Source of the DNA: Guyanagaster necrorhizus
Lineage: Eukaryota; Basidiomycota; Agaricomycetes; Agaricales; Physalacriaceae
Assembly (NCBI RefSeq): GCF_019112545.1
Contig: NW_025064957.1
Coordinates: forward strand, 31,314 to 95,313
Length of the DNA: 64,000 nucleotides
Direction of reading: 5' to 3'
Part shown: piece by piece, positions 35,269 to 46,126 of the stretch
Position numbering within the stretch: the stretch's first letter is position 1
How the letters are laid out: every line of letters starts with the position of its first letter
The notes under the pieces: model-generated
Seen by the model: only the letters and a program-made list of their open reading frames with translations
Databases searched by the model: none
Told to the model about the DNA's origin: nothing
Program-made: the position numbers and the translations under genes

Positions 35269-35476
35269 TGTTGGGATAGCAATCCTGAGTGAGTATGAGA
35301 ACATACTCGAAGATACAATGCCAGTCAGCACCAGCTGACTTGGATAGTGATCCGGACTTATTTAGTATCTCATAGAAAGATCTCGAAGTAATACAAAATG
35401 TATTTAAGTAGAACATCTCTCTCTCAAGAGGCTAATTCTAATCCTCTGTACATTACTCTGCTCTCTACTTACAACA
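35269..35476 (+). repeat. C2 5' LTR
   Basis: 208 bp with 5-bp inverted ends TGTTG/CAACA. It has a TATTTAAG box near 35400. Confidence 0.93.
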
Positions 35477-35490
35477 GGTTATGGGCCCCA
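35477..35490 (+). promoter_or_regulatory. C2 primer-binding site: half initiator-Met tRNA
   Basis: GGTTATGGGCCCCA starts immediately after the LTR. GGTTATGGGCCC is the complement of the initiator Met-tRNA anticodon stem-loop, the site used by Drosophila copia, which is primed by a tRNA cut in the anticodon loop. It does not match a tRNA 3' end. Confidence 0.75.
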
Positions 35491-35559
35491 GCCATAATTG
35501 AACTTATGTCACTACTCACTTCACACTCTTTCATACTTTATGTACACACATAGAACTGC

Positions 35560-38500
35560 ATGGATAGCCAGTCCATGTATAGAATTGACCCCCTTAAGGG
35601 CCTGGAAAATTATCCGACATGGAAAATCAAGATGATCAATATCCTAACCAATTTAGGACTAATTGATTATGCAGATGGAAGCATTCTGGCCCTGGCAGAC
35701 ACAACACTGGTGGCAGATTGGAAGAAGAGTGATAGGAAGGCTCTTTCAACAATAAGATTGTGGGTTTCAGATGGCCCACTGGTATATATTGCTGGTTCAA
35801 AGGCTTCAGCAGAAGCCTGAAAAGCTCTGAAAGATATGTATGAGTCCAGGGGACCCATGGGAATTGTCTTTGTCAGAAGGAAATTCTTCAGAGCTCAGTG
35901 CAAAGAAGAAGGAAACATAGAGGAGCATATTAGGACTTTGAGGTCCTATCAGGAGAAGCTGGCATCCCTTAAGCAGAAAGTTGAGGAGGAGGACTTCTCT
36001 ATTACACTGCTTACATCACTCCCAGAATCATGGAATTCATTCATCTCATCAGTGAATACTGCTGACTTGAAAGATTCTTACAAGTTGATTTCCCAAATTC
36101 TTCAGGAGGACATCTGATTAAAGGAAAAGGCTTCTGATCAGACCACAACACTTGCAGCACATGGCAAGGAGTCCAATTCAAAAGTCACATGTTATGAATG
36201 TGGGGAAACTGGTCACATCAGAACAAATTGCTCAAATGGGAAGAAGAATTCCAGAAAGTCATGGAAAGGAAAGGGAAAGGGCCAGACTCAGGCACATGTT
36301 GCCAAATCGGACTCAGAAGAAGATGACTACATATTTTGTGCAACAGACATCACACTTACTTCACTCTCAGGAGTATCATGGCTAGGGGACTCTGGCACTA
36401 CCAGACATATAGTCAAAAATAGATTATATTTTTCTGACTATGTTGAAACCTCAGGACATGAAGTCATTGGTGTAGGCAAATCCAAAGGCTTGGGATGGAG
36501 AACTGTCAAGATTAAAATGGTTGAAGGAGAAAAGATCACTCTAGTCACACTAAAGGAGTACATCCACTGCCCTGATGCACCATTCAATCTTATGTCAATA
36601 GGGTGTATTACACATGCTGAATTTGAACTCAAATTCAAAGAGTTCAGAATGAATATTATCTCACCACATGGCAAGATAATTGGCTATAGAGATAAAATAT
36701 CAAAGCTGTACAGCCTTGACATTATTATTCCAGAAATAACCCAGGCCCATGCTATGAAATCAGCCTGATCATGGCAAAAGTGGCACAAAACATTAGGCCA
36801 CTTAAATATGAGATCAGTAAAGAGACTATTTAGGAAGAAAATAGTCAAGGGGATAGACATAGATAAGTCAGCCAAGCCTCAGACAGATTGCATAGCTTGC
36901 ATAAAAGCCAAACATCATACCAAGCCATTTCCACAGGAAGCTGAAAGAGACTATACTGAAATAGAGAAAATGACATTTTCAGATCTATGGGGGCCAGCCC
37001 AAACTCAGGGTATCCATGGTGAAAGGTATTACATAAGCCTCACAGATAGAAAATCCCAAAGGACAATGTTGTATTTTTTGAAGTCAAAGCAAGGTATGGA
37101 AATTCAAAAGAAGATCCAGCAGTATCAAAAATACATCAAAGTCCACAAAGAGAAGGATCTGAAGTTTATGAGGATTGACAATAGAAAGGAATATATCAAT
37201 GAAGAGGTAAAGGAATACCTCCAGAACAATGGCATACAGTTGGAATTGACTGCAGCATATTCTCCATCTCAAAATGGAGTTGCTGAGAGAATAAATCAGA
37301 CCCTTGTGGAGCATGCATGTGCCATGCTAGAAGAACATCACTTACTGAAGTTTCTATGGCCTGAGGCAGTGGCATATGCCATGTACCTGAAGAACCAATC
37401 ACCAACCAGAGCCATCAAGAATGATCTAACTTCAGAAGAAGTGTTTCAGGGCATAAAACCAGATATTTCAGCACTCCAGGAATTTGGAGTAAAGTGCTGG
37501 GTGTTGCAGCAAGACAACAAGAGGTCAAAACTGGACCCAAAGTCAAGGGAATTTATTTTCACAGGTCTTACAGATGAATTCAGGGCCTGGAGATATTACA
37601 ACCCTCAAACCAGGCAGATTCAGACCTCAAAAAATGTTATATTCTCTGAAAACAACACTACAGAGCCTATAGACACTGACTATATAGTCTCCCACCCTTC
37701 ATCACTCAAGGGAGAGTCAGGGAGCAAAGTCGAGCAGACTCTGGATGGAAATAATAGCATTTCAGACAATTCTGTGGATGCCAGAAATGCCAAACTAAAA
37801 GGGGAAACAGCCCCTGATGTGTCATTGATCAAATCAAAGTTCCCAATATGGCATGAGAAAATGATCAAGCCATATGACAAATCAGCCCGGATCACATCAA
37901 AGACCCAACCAAGTTACCGGACACTTTATAATCCAAGTGCATGAGCTGTGAAAACATCAGAACAACAGCATACCTCAGAAGAATCATCTTTGGAAGCTGT
38001 AAATGTTGCAATAGACTATGCATGCATTGGAGAAACTGCAGACAACCTCAGTGATAAGCCATTAAGCCTTGAAGAAGCCAAGACAAGGCCAGACTGGCAT
38101 CATTGGAAGAAAGCAATAGATGAAGAATACAATCTATTGACTTCTCTAGGCACATGACAGCTGGAAGAATTACCCAAAGACAGATCACTTGTGGATTGCA
38201 AGTGAACTTACAGATTGAAAAGAGATGGTGATGGGAAAATCACCAGGTACAAGGCCAGACTTGTTGCAAAAGGATTTTCACAGGTACTCAGCATTGATTT
38301 CTTTGAGACATATACACCTGTTGTCAGGCTGGACACATTCTGCCTACTCATAGCAATTGCCACTCAAAGAAACCTAATCATTCATGGAATGGATGTTGTT
38401 GGAGCTTACTTAAATGGTAGACTCAATGAATCCATTTACATGGCACAGCCATCTGAATATTCAGATGGGAGTGGAAAAGCAGCACATGTCAAACTAACAT

Positions 38501-39603
38501 TGTATGGACTTAAGCAATCTGGCTGAGTTTGGAATGACAAATTAAATGCTACATTTTTGGGACTTGGATACATCAGATTGATCAGTGATCAATGTGTGTA
38601 CATCAGACAAATGGGTTCTGGTCCCATAATCATAGCTGTACATGTCAATGACATGACATTACTTGCTCCAGATGATGAAACCATGTCTAAAATAAAAGAA
38701 GAGCTTAAGAAGAAGCTAAATGTCATAGACATGAGAGAGATTCAATATATATTGGGCATGAAGATAGACAGAAATTGAGACAAGAGCATCATCACTCTAT
38801 TCCAGAAGGCATATATTCTCAAAGTACTTGAGCAAATGGGCATGAATGACTGCAAACTGGTTAAAATGCCTATGGACCCAAATGTACAGCTAGAGAAATT
38901 TCTGACAGAAGACCCATGAGGTGTTGACACAGCCACCAGGCAATATTACCATACTAGTGTCGGATCACTAATGTATGTGGCCAATGGATCTCAGCCTGAC
39001 ATTACACATGCTGTCACCAAACTAAGCAAGTACATGCAGAATCTGGCTGCTGAGCATGTCACAGCCTTGAAGTGAGTTTTCCACTATCTGAAGAGAACTC
39101 TAGACTTTGGAATCACATATGGAGGGACTATGGATGAGCTGATACCTTATTCAGACTCAGACTGGAGAGAAGACAGAACAGATAGAAGATCAACATCTGG
39201 TTATGTCTGTACCTATGCAGGAGCTGTTACTTGGAGTTCAAAGAAACAGCCCACTGTAGCCTTATCCACTATGGAAGCAGAATATACAGCCCTCACACAC
39301 ACAATCTGGGAAGTAATTTGGCTATGAGCACTCTTAACTGAATTAGGATTGCCACTATATAAAGCAATGACTATTTTTGTTGATAACCAATCAGCAATCA
39401 GATTTTCTGAGAACCCTATATTCTATGCACAATCAAAGCATATAGACATATGGCACCACTTCATTCATGAGCACATGGCTTCAAATGAAGTCAAAGTTCA
39501 GCACTATGCATCAGAAGAGAACTTAGTGGATATATTCACTAAAGGCCTACCAAGACCATTACATGAGTATCTATCTGCAGGTATTCTAGGAACTCAGAAT
39601 TGA
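35560..39603 (+). pseudogene. C2 copia Gag-Pol, interrupted by nonsense codons
   Basis: Gag starts at 35560 (MDSQSMYRIDPLKGLENYPT). The zinc knuckle CYECGETGHIRTNC is near 36190 and protease GDSGTTRHIV near 36385. The pre-integrase domain (WHKTLGHLNMRS, CIACIKAKHH) and an integrase core open for 378 codons (36808-37944) follow, with FSDLWGPAQ, MRIDNRKEY and SPSQNGVAERINQTL. RT has KARLVAKGFSQ near 38250, GMDVVGAYLNGRL near 38385 and HVNDMTLLAP near 38640. RNase H has SDSDWREDRTDRRSTSGY near 39150. It ends DIFTKGLPRPL. Stops are nearly all TGA (for example 35818, 36115, 36766, 37942, 38155, 38524, 38776). It is inactive but almost free of indels. Confidence 0.9.
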
Positions 39604-39610
39604 GGGAGAG

Positions 39611-39818
39611 TGTTGGGATAGCAATTCTGAGTGAGTACAAGAATGTACTCAAAGATACAATGCCAGTCAGCACCAGCTGACTTGAATCATGATCCAGACT
39701 TATTTAGTATCTCATAGAAAGATCTTGAAGTAATACAAAATGTATTTAAGTAGAATGTCTCTCTCTCAAGAGGCTAATTCTAATCCTCTGTACATTACTC
39801 TGCTCTCTACTTACAACA
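39611..39818 (+). repeat. C2 3' LTR
   Basis: 208 bp. At several sites one LTR has TG and the other CA, which implies a lost CG in both. A short purine tract (TTGAGGGAGAG) precedes it. Confidence 0.93.
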
Positions 39819-39823
39819 GAGAG

Positions 39824-39899
39824 AAGCCAGGAGGGAGTGATAAGTCAGTAAGGTGGGAGTGGAGGCAAAGGAAACTGGCTAGAGCTTCCACCAGCAGTA
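39824..39899 (+). repeat. Repeat S, right half
   Basis: GAAGCCAGGAGGGAGTGATAAG...CCACCAGCAGTA matches 45183-45262, but every CpG of that copy is TpG or CpA here. Confidence 0.82.
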
Positions 39900-39900
39900 T

Positions 39901-40621
39901 GACACAAAAAAATTGTACTGGGACCATGGATCTGATGCACACTCTTCCAGTTCAAAGACACATGGAGCTGTTGATGTCACAGATGCCAGAGTAAGTCATC
40001 ATGTGGCAGTAGTGAGCCCTTCTGTTTTGTGGTACATTACCAATTTTGCCATTTTGCTCATATTTCTGTTAGGCCTTTTTTCTCAGTAACCAGCTTGCTG
40101 TAGCATATCCTCAATCTCAACATGATCCTGACTATCCATCAAAATCCAGCAAGGAAAAGTTTCCACCATTCAAAGGTCTTGAAGAGTGGGAAAAGTATCC
40201 AGGAGCAAAGCTCAAGGTGATCTTGAGATTGTGCAGGCACTATTTGTCTGATGACAATGTGTTTCCACCACATATCAAAGATGGTCACCTTATTTTTCCT
40301 GATCCTCCTGCAATGGTGAATGGCAATAAGAAGATGCAGCAGATAAAAATCCTTATCTTTCATGAGTTCCCTATGATGGATGAACTCATCATGTTGGTAT
40401 GTAATTTGAATCTTTCTTATTCATTGCATACTCATTTTGTTTAGGCCTTCATTATGCATGGCATTAAAATCTTGTCACTGAATGGCTCTGTGAGGCTCAC
40501 AGCATGTCAACAGGTGATTGAGAAATTCCTCCATCCTGATTCAGATGTTCACATGCTTCTGCTGAGCCAGGTAGGTAGCTCTGGGCTTAACCTGATGAGA
40601 GCTTCTGTCATCATCCTCTTT
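39901..40621 (+). pseudogene. SNF2-family helicase C-terminal fragment
   Basis: Exons run to 39990, then 40073-40395 and 40445-40621, with GT-AG introns 39991-40072 and 40396-40444. The joined product has PPFKGLEEW, KILIFHEFPMMDELI, IMHGIKILSLNGSVRLTACQQ, FLHPDSDVHMLLLSQVG and GLNLMRASVIILF. This order (LNGS, then LLLS-VG-GLNL, then VI-F) is motif IV-VI of the SNF2 helicase C domain. It stops exactly where the next exon should give the conserved Asp, and runs into repeat C. No stop codon occurs in the exons although CpG is almost absent. It is a fragment, lacking the ATPase N-terminal lobe. Confidence 0.65.
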
Positions 40622-40651
40622 GTAAGTTTCAGCATTTTTGCTAGTTGACAT

Positions 40652-40862
40652 GGCTGACTCTGGATTGTCTTTGAGAGGAGGAGAGGAACTCAGGGTGGTA
40701 AAGATCCCAATCAGTTGAGGTGCCACATGGAATTTTGTCTTTACCATAAAATTGTGGCTTGTGTTGTCTTTTTGTTGTCTTGCCTTTTTTGCTACTCACC
40801 ATCTTGCTATCTCTATGTTACCACTGGTTGGACTATTTACCAGAAGCTCTTGTTTGCTATCA
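40652..40862 (+). repeat. Repeat C, plus-strand copy
   Basis: About 210 bp (GGCTGACTCTGGATTGTC...GTTTGCTATCAAA) matches 44806-45027 inverted. The CpGs of the other copy are lost here. Confidence 0.8.
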
Positions 40863-41039
40863 AAGGTTCTTTTTTCATCTTGCTATAGCTATCCTCATCC
40901 TCTGTTTTGTATGCTGTATCTACTCTACTGTCTTAAATATGTTGTTCTTTATTATGCTCACAGACATCTATTTCTCTTTTGATGTTCTTTCCAACATATA
41001 AATACATTTTCCAGTTCTCATCATTACAAATACACCTGT

Positions 41040-41483
41040 AGAATGGGCCACGATAACTGTAGCTAATTCATTACACGCAAGCATAGTAAGTGTAAACAGG
41101 TCTGATTTTGGCGAAAGAGAAAGATTGAACGACGTGAGCAAAACATTACAAACTTCGTGAGGAACAACAGAAGGGCGAACGCTTTTTTCTGCCCTTGCGA
41201 AATCGTATAGGATGTCAGTTCAGCGTGAACAGGTCAAGATTCGGGCATATACAATATAAAACACCAAGAAATCGCCTAGAAATAGGCCGGCGCGGACCGG
41301 CCTGACAATCGAATCGACATAGTATAAGACGAAAAACTGAGTGGTGCATGATAGATAATAACGTATAGGTTTAACCAAATTAACACCAGCTCGCTTTCTT
41401 AAACAGACGAAGAGAATGATGATGCAAACCGACGCGTCATCACTCATCACCCTACATCCTACATGTTCATCAACTAGCGAATA
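41040..41483. other. Intergenic DNA 3' of the dehydrogenase gene
   Basis: CpG returns to normal at about 41050. No gene is seen. It should include the 3' UTR of the dehydrogenase encoded on the minus strand. Confidence 0.45.
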
Positions 41484-42778
41484 TCAGGCCTTCGCTAGAT
41501 GAGCTTTAGCCACCTCCGGGATCTTAGGATCAACTTTCCCAAAAATCTCCAACATCTCCTCCTAAACACAAACAAATCAACAATCTACCCCGCAAATGGT
41601 CCCAGCAAAAAAAAACCACTCACCCAAACCTTATCCTGCATGATCTTGCCATCCTCGCTGATCACAAAGTCACTCTCCTCCACGACTTCAGACAAGTGAA
41701 TATACTTTCCCCGAAGCTTCTCCTCGTCATCTGGAGACCCCACGGCAGCATATACTAGCTGCCGGCTCCCCTCTTCTGTAGTGAACGCTAGCTCTTTTCG
41801 CATCTTTTCTAGGCGTTCGGCCTCCTCTGGAGGAGCACCAGATCCGAGGCCCGAGAAACAGAACCCGGGGTTAACAGAGTTAACGGTGATCGTTGGGACA
41901 TGGGACTGCAGAGCGCGGGCAAAGAGAACATTGAGCACTGGCGAAGGTATGAGGCAGGTCCATCCATTGTGAAGAAGAGTCAACGTGTTACGCACATTTG
42001 GTATCAGAATATCGGCGTTTCATTACTCTGTTCACAGGTTAGCGACAGCGGGGGGGTAGATCATATGGATTTGGACGCACTCTTTTGTGCAATAATCCTT
42101 GTCTGACAGCTTCACGAGGATATTGGGAGAAGCGATGACGTCCTTTTCAATCGTCGTCCAATAATGCGTGTCGCTGGCGACGACCACCAGTCTTGGGTTG
42201 ACGGAATGCTTGCGAGCCGTTTCGAGCATCTTGGGGATCAGATGAATAGCGAGTAATCCGGGACCGAGGTTATTTGTATGCATACTGAGATGATGGTAAG
42301 CCTTTATCCTCTGGAAGAAGATCCCATATACGTTTTCTCCCAACCTTCGACTTGTTCGTATTCCCACATTACGACACCGGCATTCTCCACAAGAATATCT
42401 AATCGGCCCAGTTCCCGTTCGGCCTTGTCAGCGAACGCGATGACGCTGCTGAAACTCGTGAGATCAATGATCCAAAGCTCCGCCTTGGTATAGCCAGTGT
42501 CCTCCTCGATCTCTGAGAATACCAGGATGAGCCGGGCTTGTAAATGTGATAAGCGAATGAAACCTACGGGCTAGAGCCTTCTTCCCCTTTGCTTCATCTC
42601 TTGAAGTCAGCACTAGCCGCGCAGGGTTCATCCTAGCGAAATGCTTCGCAGCTTCGAATCCCAGACCGGTGTTGGCGCCAATCAGGACGAGTGTCTTCCC
42701 GCTTAGGTCGGCGGTAACAACGGCGGGTGCGGGTCTAGTTTGGTTTGCGACTAATTGTTCATGGGTTCTGGGAGCCAT
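41484..42778 (-). CDS. Short-chain dehydrogenase/reductase
   Basis: Six exons on the minus strand give 339 codons: 42778-42568, 42512-42332, 42284-42081, 42027-41996, 41937-41624, 41561-41484. All phases agree and introns are 46-62 bp GT-AG. The Rossmann motif is GKTLVLIGANTGLGFEAA near residue 25-40. The NAG-type motif is ILVENAGV, and the active-site region is VVVASD followed by YSDTK, whose Lys-Leu join crosses the intron at 41996/41937. This is the classical SDR layout, like the WW-oxidoreductase/retinol-dehydrogenase-like fungal proteins with NADP(H). The ATG at 42778 (MAPRTHEQ) is preferred to one 28 codons upstream because the upstream extension is basic and unlike the family. Substrate unknown. 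It appears intact. Confidence 0.88.
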
Positions 42779-43086
42779 TACGAGGGATAGTGAAGGACGA
42801 GGTCTATGCTTCCCAGCTTTATATGCGATCTTGAACCGGAGTCTGCGCTCCCATGCGTTCATGCCGATAGCCTACGCAAATGCTGATATTTATAGCGTTA
42901 GGTCCTTAGTAAAACGAGTCTTCCAAGCAGTGGCCTGTAGTGGAATGGACAGGAGATTGTTGGTCATACGGCTAGCGATATAGTATCATTTTTGTCCAGC
43001 AGTCTGATGAAAGAAATCATGGTCGCTAAACAAACAACAGCTCATGTGCTCACAACGTCTGCTGACTCTAGATCACAGGACGAATT
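42779..43086. other. Upstream region of the dehydrogenase
   Basis: No gene seen. It contains the promoter of the minus-strand dehydrogenase and ends at repeat B. Confidence 0.4.
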
Positions 43087-44429
43087 TGAAAATCTCTTAC
43101 CCTTGCCTGTTGCCTTTCACCCTCGTACTAAAGTTCCACCATCTTCCTTGGCGATGAATTAACAGTCAATTGCGCATATTATGTTTCAACTGGATCTGAA
43201 GGTCGAGAATGGGATGATGTAGAAGATTACAGGTGCGTCGTTGCCATCTTCATTGCATCGGCCTATGTTGATATCCACGTTCCAGTGCCTTGATGACCTC
43301 GTTGAAGGAACGATCTTATAGCTCATGGGTGCGTCCGTTATCTTTCGTTATTTCTTTTCTCAAATGGACTCACTTTTGCCCAGTAGTATTTATTCGCTAC
43401 CATGACATCCAATTGTCAGGATGCTGCGCATCGTTCATCAACATTTCGGTACATTCCAACCAAAAAAATACAATTACGTTTGACCTTCCCTCAGCATCGG
43501 CGACGCGCGAGGAGTCGACGCGTTGTCTGCAAACGATACGGAGACTTCCGAGTCCAACCAAGCAATCGTCACCCTTCCTTTACCTACCACCATCAGCATA
43601 TACAAACTACTCGCCTACCTGCCTTTCGTGATGATTTCCACTCAAGAGATAAACCTCGCCTTCACTGGTTTATAGCAAGAACAAGAGCCAAGAGCGGAGT
43701 TCCTAGCCCGACGGGGGAGATTAGTAAGCAGCGCCGTCGTTGCGACGCTTTAAAAGAACCGTCATCTCTCCAGTAGCGGGAAGGGATAATTGCGGCCACC
43801 AAGAGAAGAAGGAATGCACGGCTCGCATGCATGCCGGTCTCTCTGAATGCCCATTTGAACGAATCGGATTTCGTCACTTGGAATGAGAGGACCGAGTGCT
43901 TCCCTGGTGACTTGTTGTGTACGGAACCAGGAAGTTTTGACAGCGCGTGAGTCTCTCTTTCCTCTGTAGAGCATCTTGCTGATCCTCTCTAGTTCGCTCC
44001 TCTACCTCAATCGTCCGGATGGCGCGGTAATCATATCGTCTGTGCGTTCCCGCGTCTGCTTTTCATACTCTTGTCTGACACTCAGACAGCCATTTCTATG
44101 CATACACATGTCTATCGAGTTTTGCTGCTCAATGTAATCATTACCTCTGGGGATCTATCAGCTGTTGGAACGTGAAAGAGCACCTACGCGTTGTTGTTGA
44201 ACAAGACAGACAGCTCCGTGAATAGTAGCAGCATTTCGATCCTCGATGTGTCTCTGACACGGATATCGGGCCTTCGGTTGCTGACGAACGATCTGATGTC
44301 ACGTTTCATCGTCCTTTAGGTCGAAAAGGATCCGTGGCAGCAAGACGAACGTCCGACAAGTGTCCGACATTTGTCCTAGGATACGATCGCGCAGCCTACA
44401 ACGGGATACGTCTCTTGGATAGGATGTCG
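43087..44429 (-). repeat. Repeat B, inverted copy
   Basis: Inverted match to 22927-24336. The junctions are sharp: beyond 44429 (GGATGTCG) the sequences diverge at once. It holds the 124-codon frame 43402-43776 (+), rich in Arg and His, corresponding to 24082-23726. About 95 bases near 43150-43240 are absent from the other copy. Confidence 0.82.
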
Positions 44430-44805
44430 TTTGCCTGCATGGAGTAATGTCCAAGTCGGGTCGAGCTGGGTTTTTCTCCGGGCTTGGGGCTGGAACCCGG
44501 GGATTTAGAGGGTCATGGAAATGTGTGAGCCCGAGCTGTCTCAAGGTCGAGCTTGGGTATTTTGCAGCATACAAGATGAGATAGAGATATGCTAAGTTTT
44601 GCGTTACAGCTGTTTGCATATAGCTTGGCAATAACGCGCTTATTTTGGGAGTGGGGGGGGGGGGGAAGCAGTTTGGATGTGGCAAGGCTTTGCGGACTCG
44701 GGAGTCAAATGCTCCTTGAGTTTTATGGCAGTTATGGCCATTTCGGGAACCTCAGCTCGTACTTGGTCATAAACCGGACTTATAACGCACAAAAAGAAGA
44801 TTTGA
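44430..44805. other. Intergenic DNA with a 13-base G run
   Basis: No gene is recognised. A homopolymer of about 13 G lies at 44653-44665. Confidence 0.45.
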
Positions 44806-45030
44806 TAGCGAACGAGAGCTTCTGGTAAATAGTCCAACCAGTGGTAACACAGAGATAGCGAGACGGTGAGTAGCGAAAAAGGCAAGACAGCAAAAAGACA
44901 GCAAAAAGACAACACGAGCTACAATTTTATGGTAAAGACAAAATTCTGTACGGCACCTCGACCGACCGGGATCTCTACCACCCCGAGTTCCTGTCCTCCT
45001 CGTGAAGGCAATCCAGAGTCAGCCATATCA
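44806..45030 (-). repeat. Repeat C, inverted copy
   Basis: Inverted match to 40652-40862 and CpG-rich in comparison. A short tandem repeat, AGACAGCAAAA, occurs near 44886-44910. Confidence 0.8.
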
Positions 45031-46126
45031 TCGGAGAGGCCATGCGCGCTCCGCGCTGCGATGTTCTTCCCGACGAAGCGAACACAGGTGCATGTGGTGC
45101 TCTAGCTCCCGGGGTGGCGGTGTGCATGTAGATGATACCCTGTGATGGGTAGATGATGAAGCAGCACTGGATGAAGGAGAGGGAAGCCGGGAGGGAGCGA
45201 CGAGTCGGTAAGGTGGGGGTGGGGTCAAAGGGAACCGGCTAGAGCTTCCACCAGCAGTACGGGCCTGTGATTGCAGCCATTGAGCGGCGTGCTTGATGCC
45301 GCAGGTGTCTCGTGCCTTCTTGTGGAGTGAGGAAAGCCTTCGGTACTGTTGAGGCGGCTGTGGGGCGCGATACCACTGCCGCCGAGGGCGAGAAGAATCG
45401 CGATGAGGTTCGGGTTCATGGCTGGGGAGTGCCGAAGTGGGTGTGGTGATAAACATGGGCAGCGTCGATGTTCGTGACAGAGGAGCGGTTGGCGGGAGCA
45501 GGAACTTGTCGACGGGGGGTGGGGGAGGGCTGAGTAGCACCGGCGGAGGACCGACGATGCCCTCGGGTCCCTTGACGACTTCATGGCAGGGCTTGTGTGG
45601 GTCGGTTCCAGGGCGGAGGTTCCATGTCTCTGTAGGCCGGTGTTCGACTCGTCTGTGCTCAGCGAGTTTGGCGGCATCCGAAAAGCGTCGGTACGTCGGC
45701 CTACAGTCGAAGCACATAAGGTGCTCGACTTCGGAGCTGAGATATCAGTGGTAAGTACAGCTATTATGGAAGACAGAACATTGGACGACTCACTGCTTAG
45801 CCCGAATGTGAGCTTTTAGGTTGCTGAGTTGCAGGCTGCTGAATGGGCAACCCGACTCAGTGCTCGGGCATGGGAACCTTCTGTGTCGGAACCATTGTCA
45901 GAGAAGAAAGAGAAAGATATAATGCATTTCTGACTGTTGTCAAAGGCTCGCCTGTGAGGTGAGTCTTTTCGTGTCGTTGGACGTCGTGCTTCCTTGTCAT
46001 TTTCACCCTGCATCCAGAATACGTGCAGGCATAGATCTGTGGGTGCTTAGCTTGAAGGCGCTGGAGTAAAATAAAGGTAAGTAAAGAAACAGGCGTAAGA
46101 GCAAAAATAAATTGTCTGACCGCCAT
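45028..46126 (-). pseudogene. Second copy of the C2H2 zinc-finger gene, probably frameshifted
   Basis: The start (MAVRQFIF) and all three fingers are conserved: CTYSGCRVKMTRKH, CPSTESGC with SLQLSNLKAHIRAK, and CFDCRPTYRRFSDAAKLAEH. Relative to the copy at 34326, two bases are missing next to the first donor (45934). Splicing with the equivalent sites (exon 1 46126-45935, exon 2 from 45880) therefore puts exon 2 out of frame and meets TGA at once. The third exon (from 45736) is open for 229 codons from 45717, but its end runs into repeat S and beyond. It may be a pseudogene, or it may use another splice site I cannot see. Confidence 0.6.
45058..45262 (+). repeat. Repeat S, uninterrupted copy
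   Basis: It matches the two halves of S flanking C2, in the same orientation, and shows the empty target GATGAAGGAGAGGGAAGCC. It lies between inverted C and inverted A, so it is flipped relative to its neighbours when compared with the other locus. Confidence 0.85.

Larger units (their letters stand above)
35269..39818 (+). mobile_element. C2: Ty1/copia LTR retrotransposon, CpG-depleted
   Basis: A 4550-bp element has two 208-bp LTRs (TGTTGGGATAGC...ACTTACAACA) and target duplication GAGAG (35264-35268, 39819-39823). It carries one long Gag-Pol frame interrupted mostly by TGA codons. CG dinucleotides are very rare over the whole 4.5 kb. It was inserted into repeat S; the uninterrupted target is preserved at 45064-45262. 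Confidence 0.95.

Noticed and set aside
44653..44665. G homopolymer as a quadruplex or regulatory site
   Set aside because: A single uninterrupted run of about 13 G with no nearby G tracts or gene; more likely a simple repeat.
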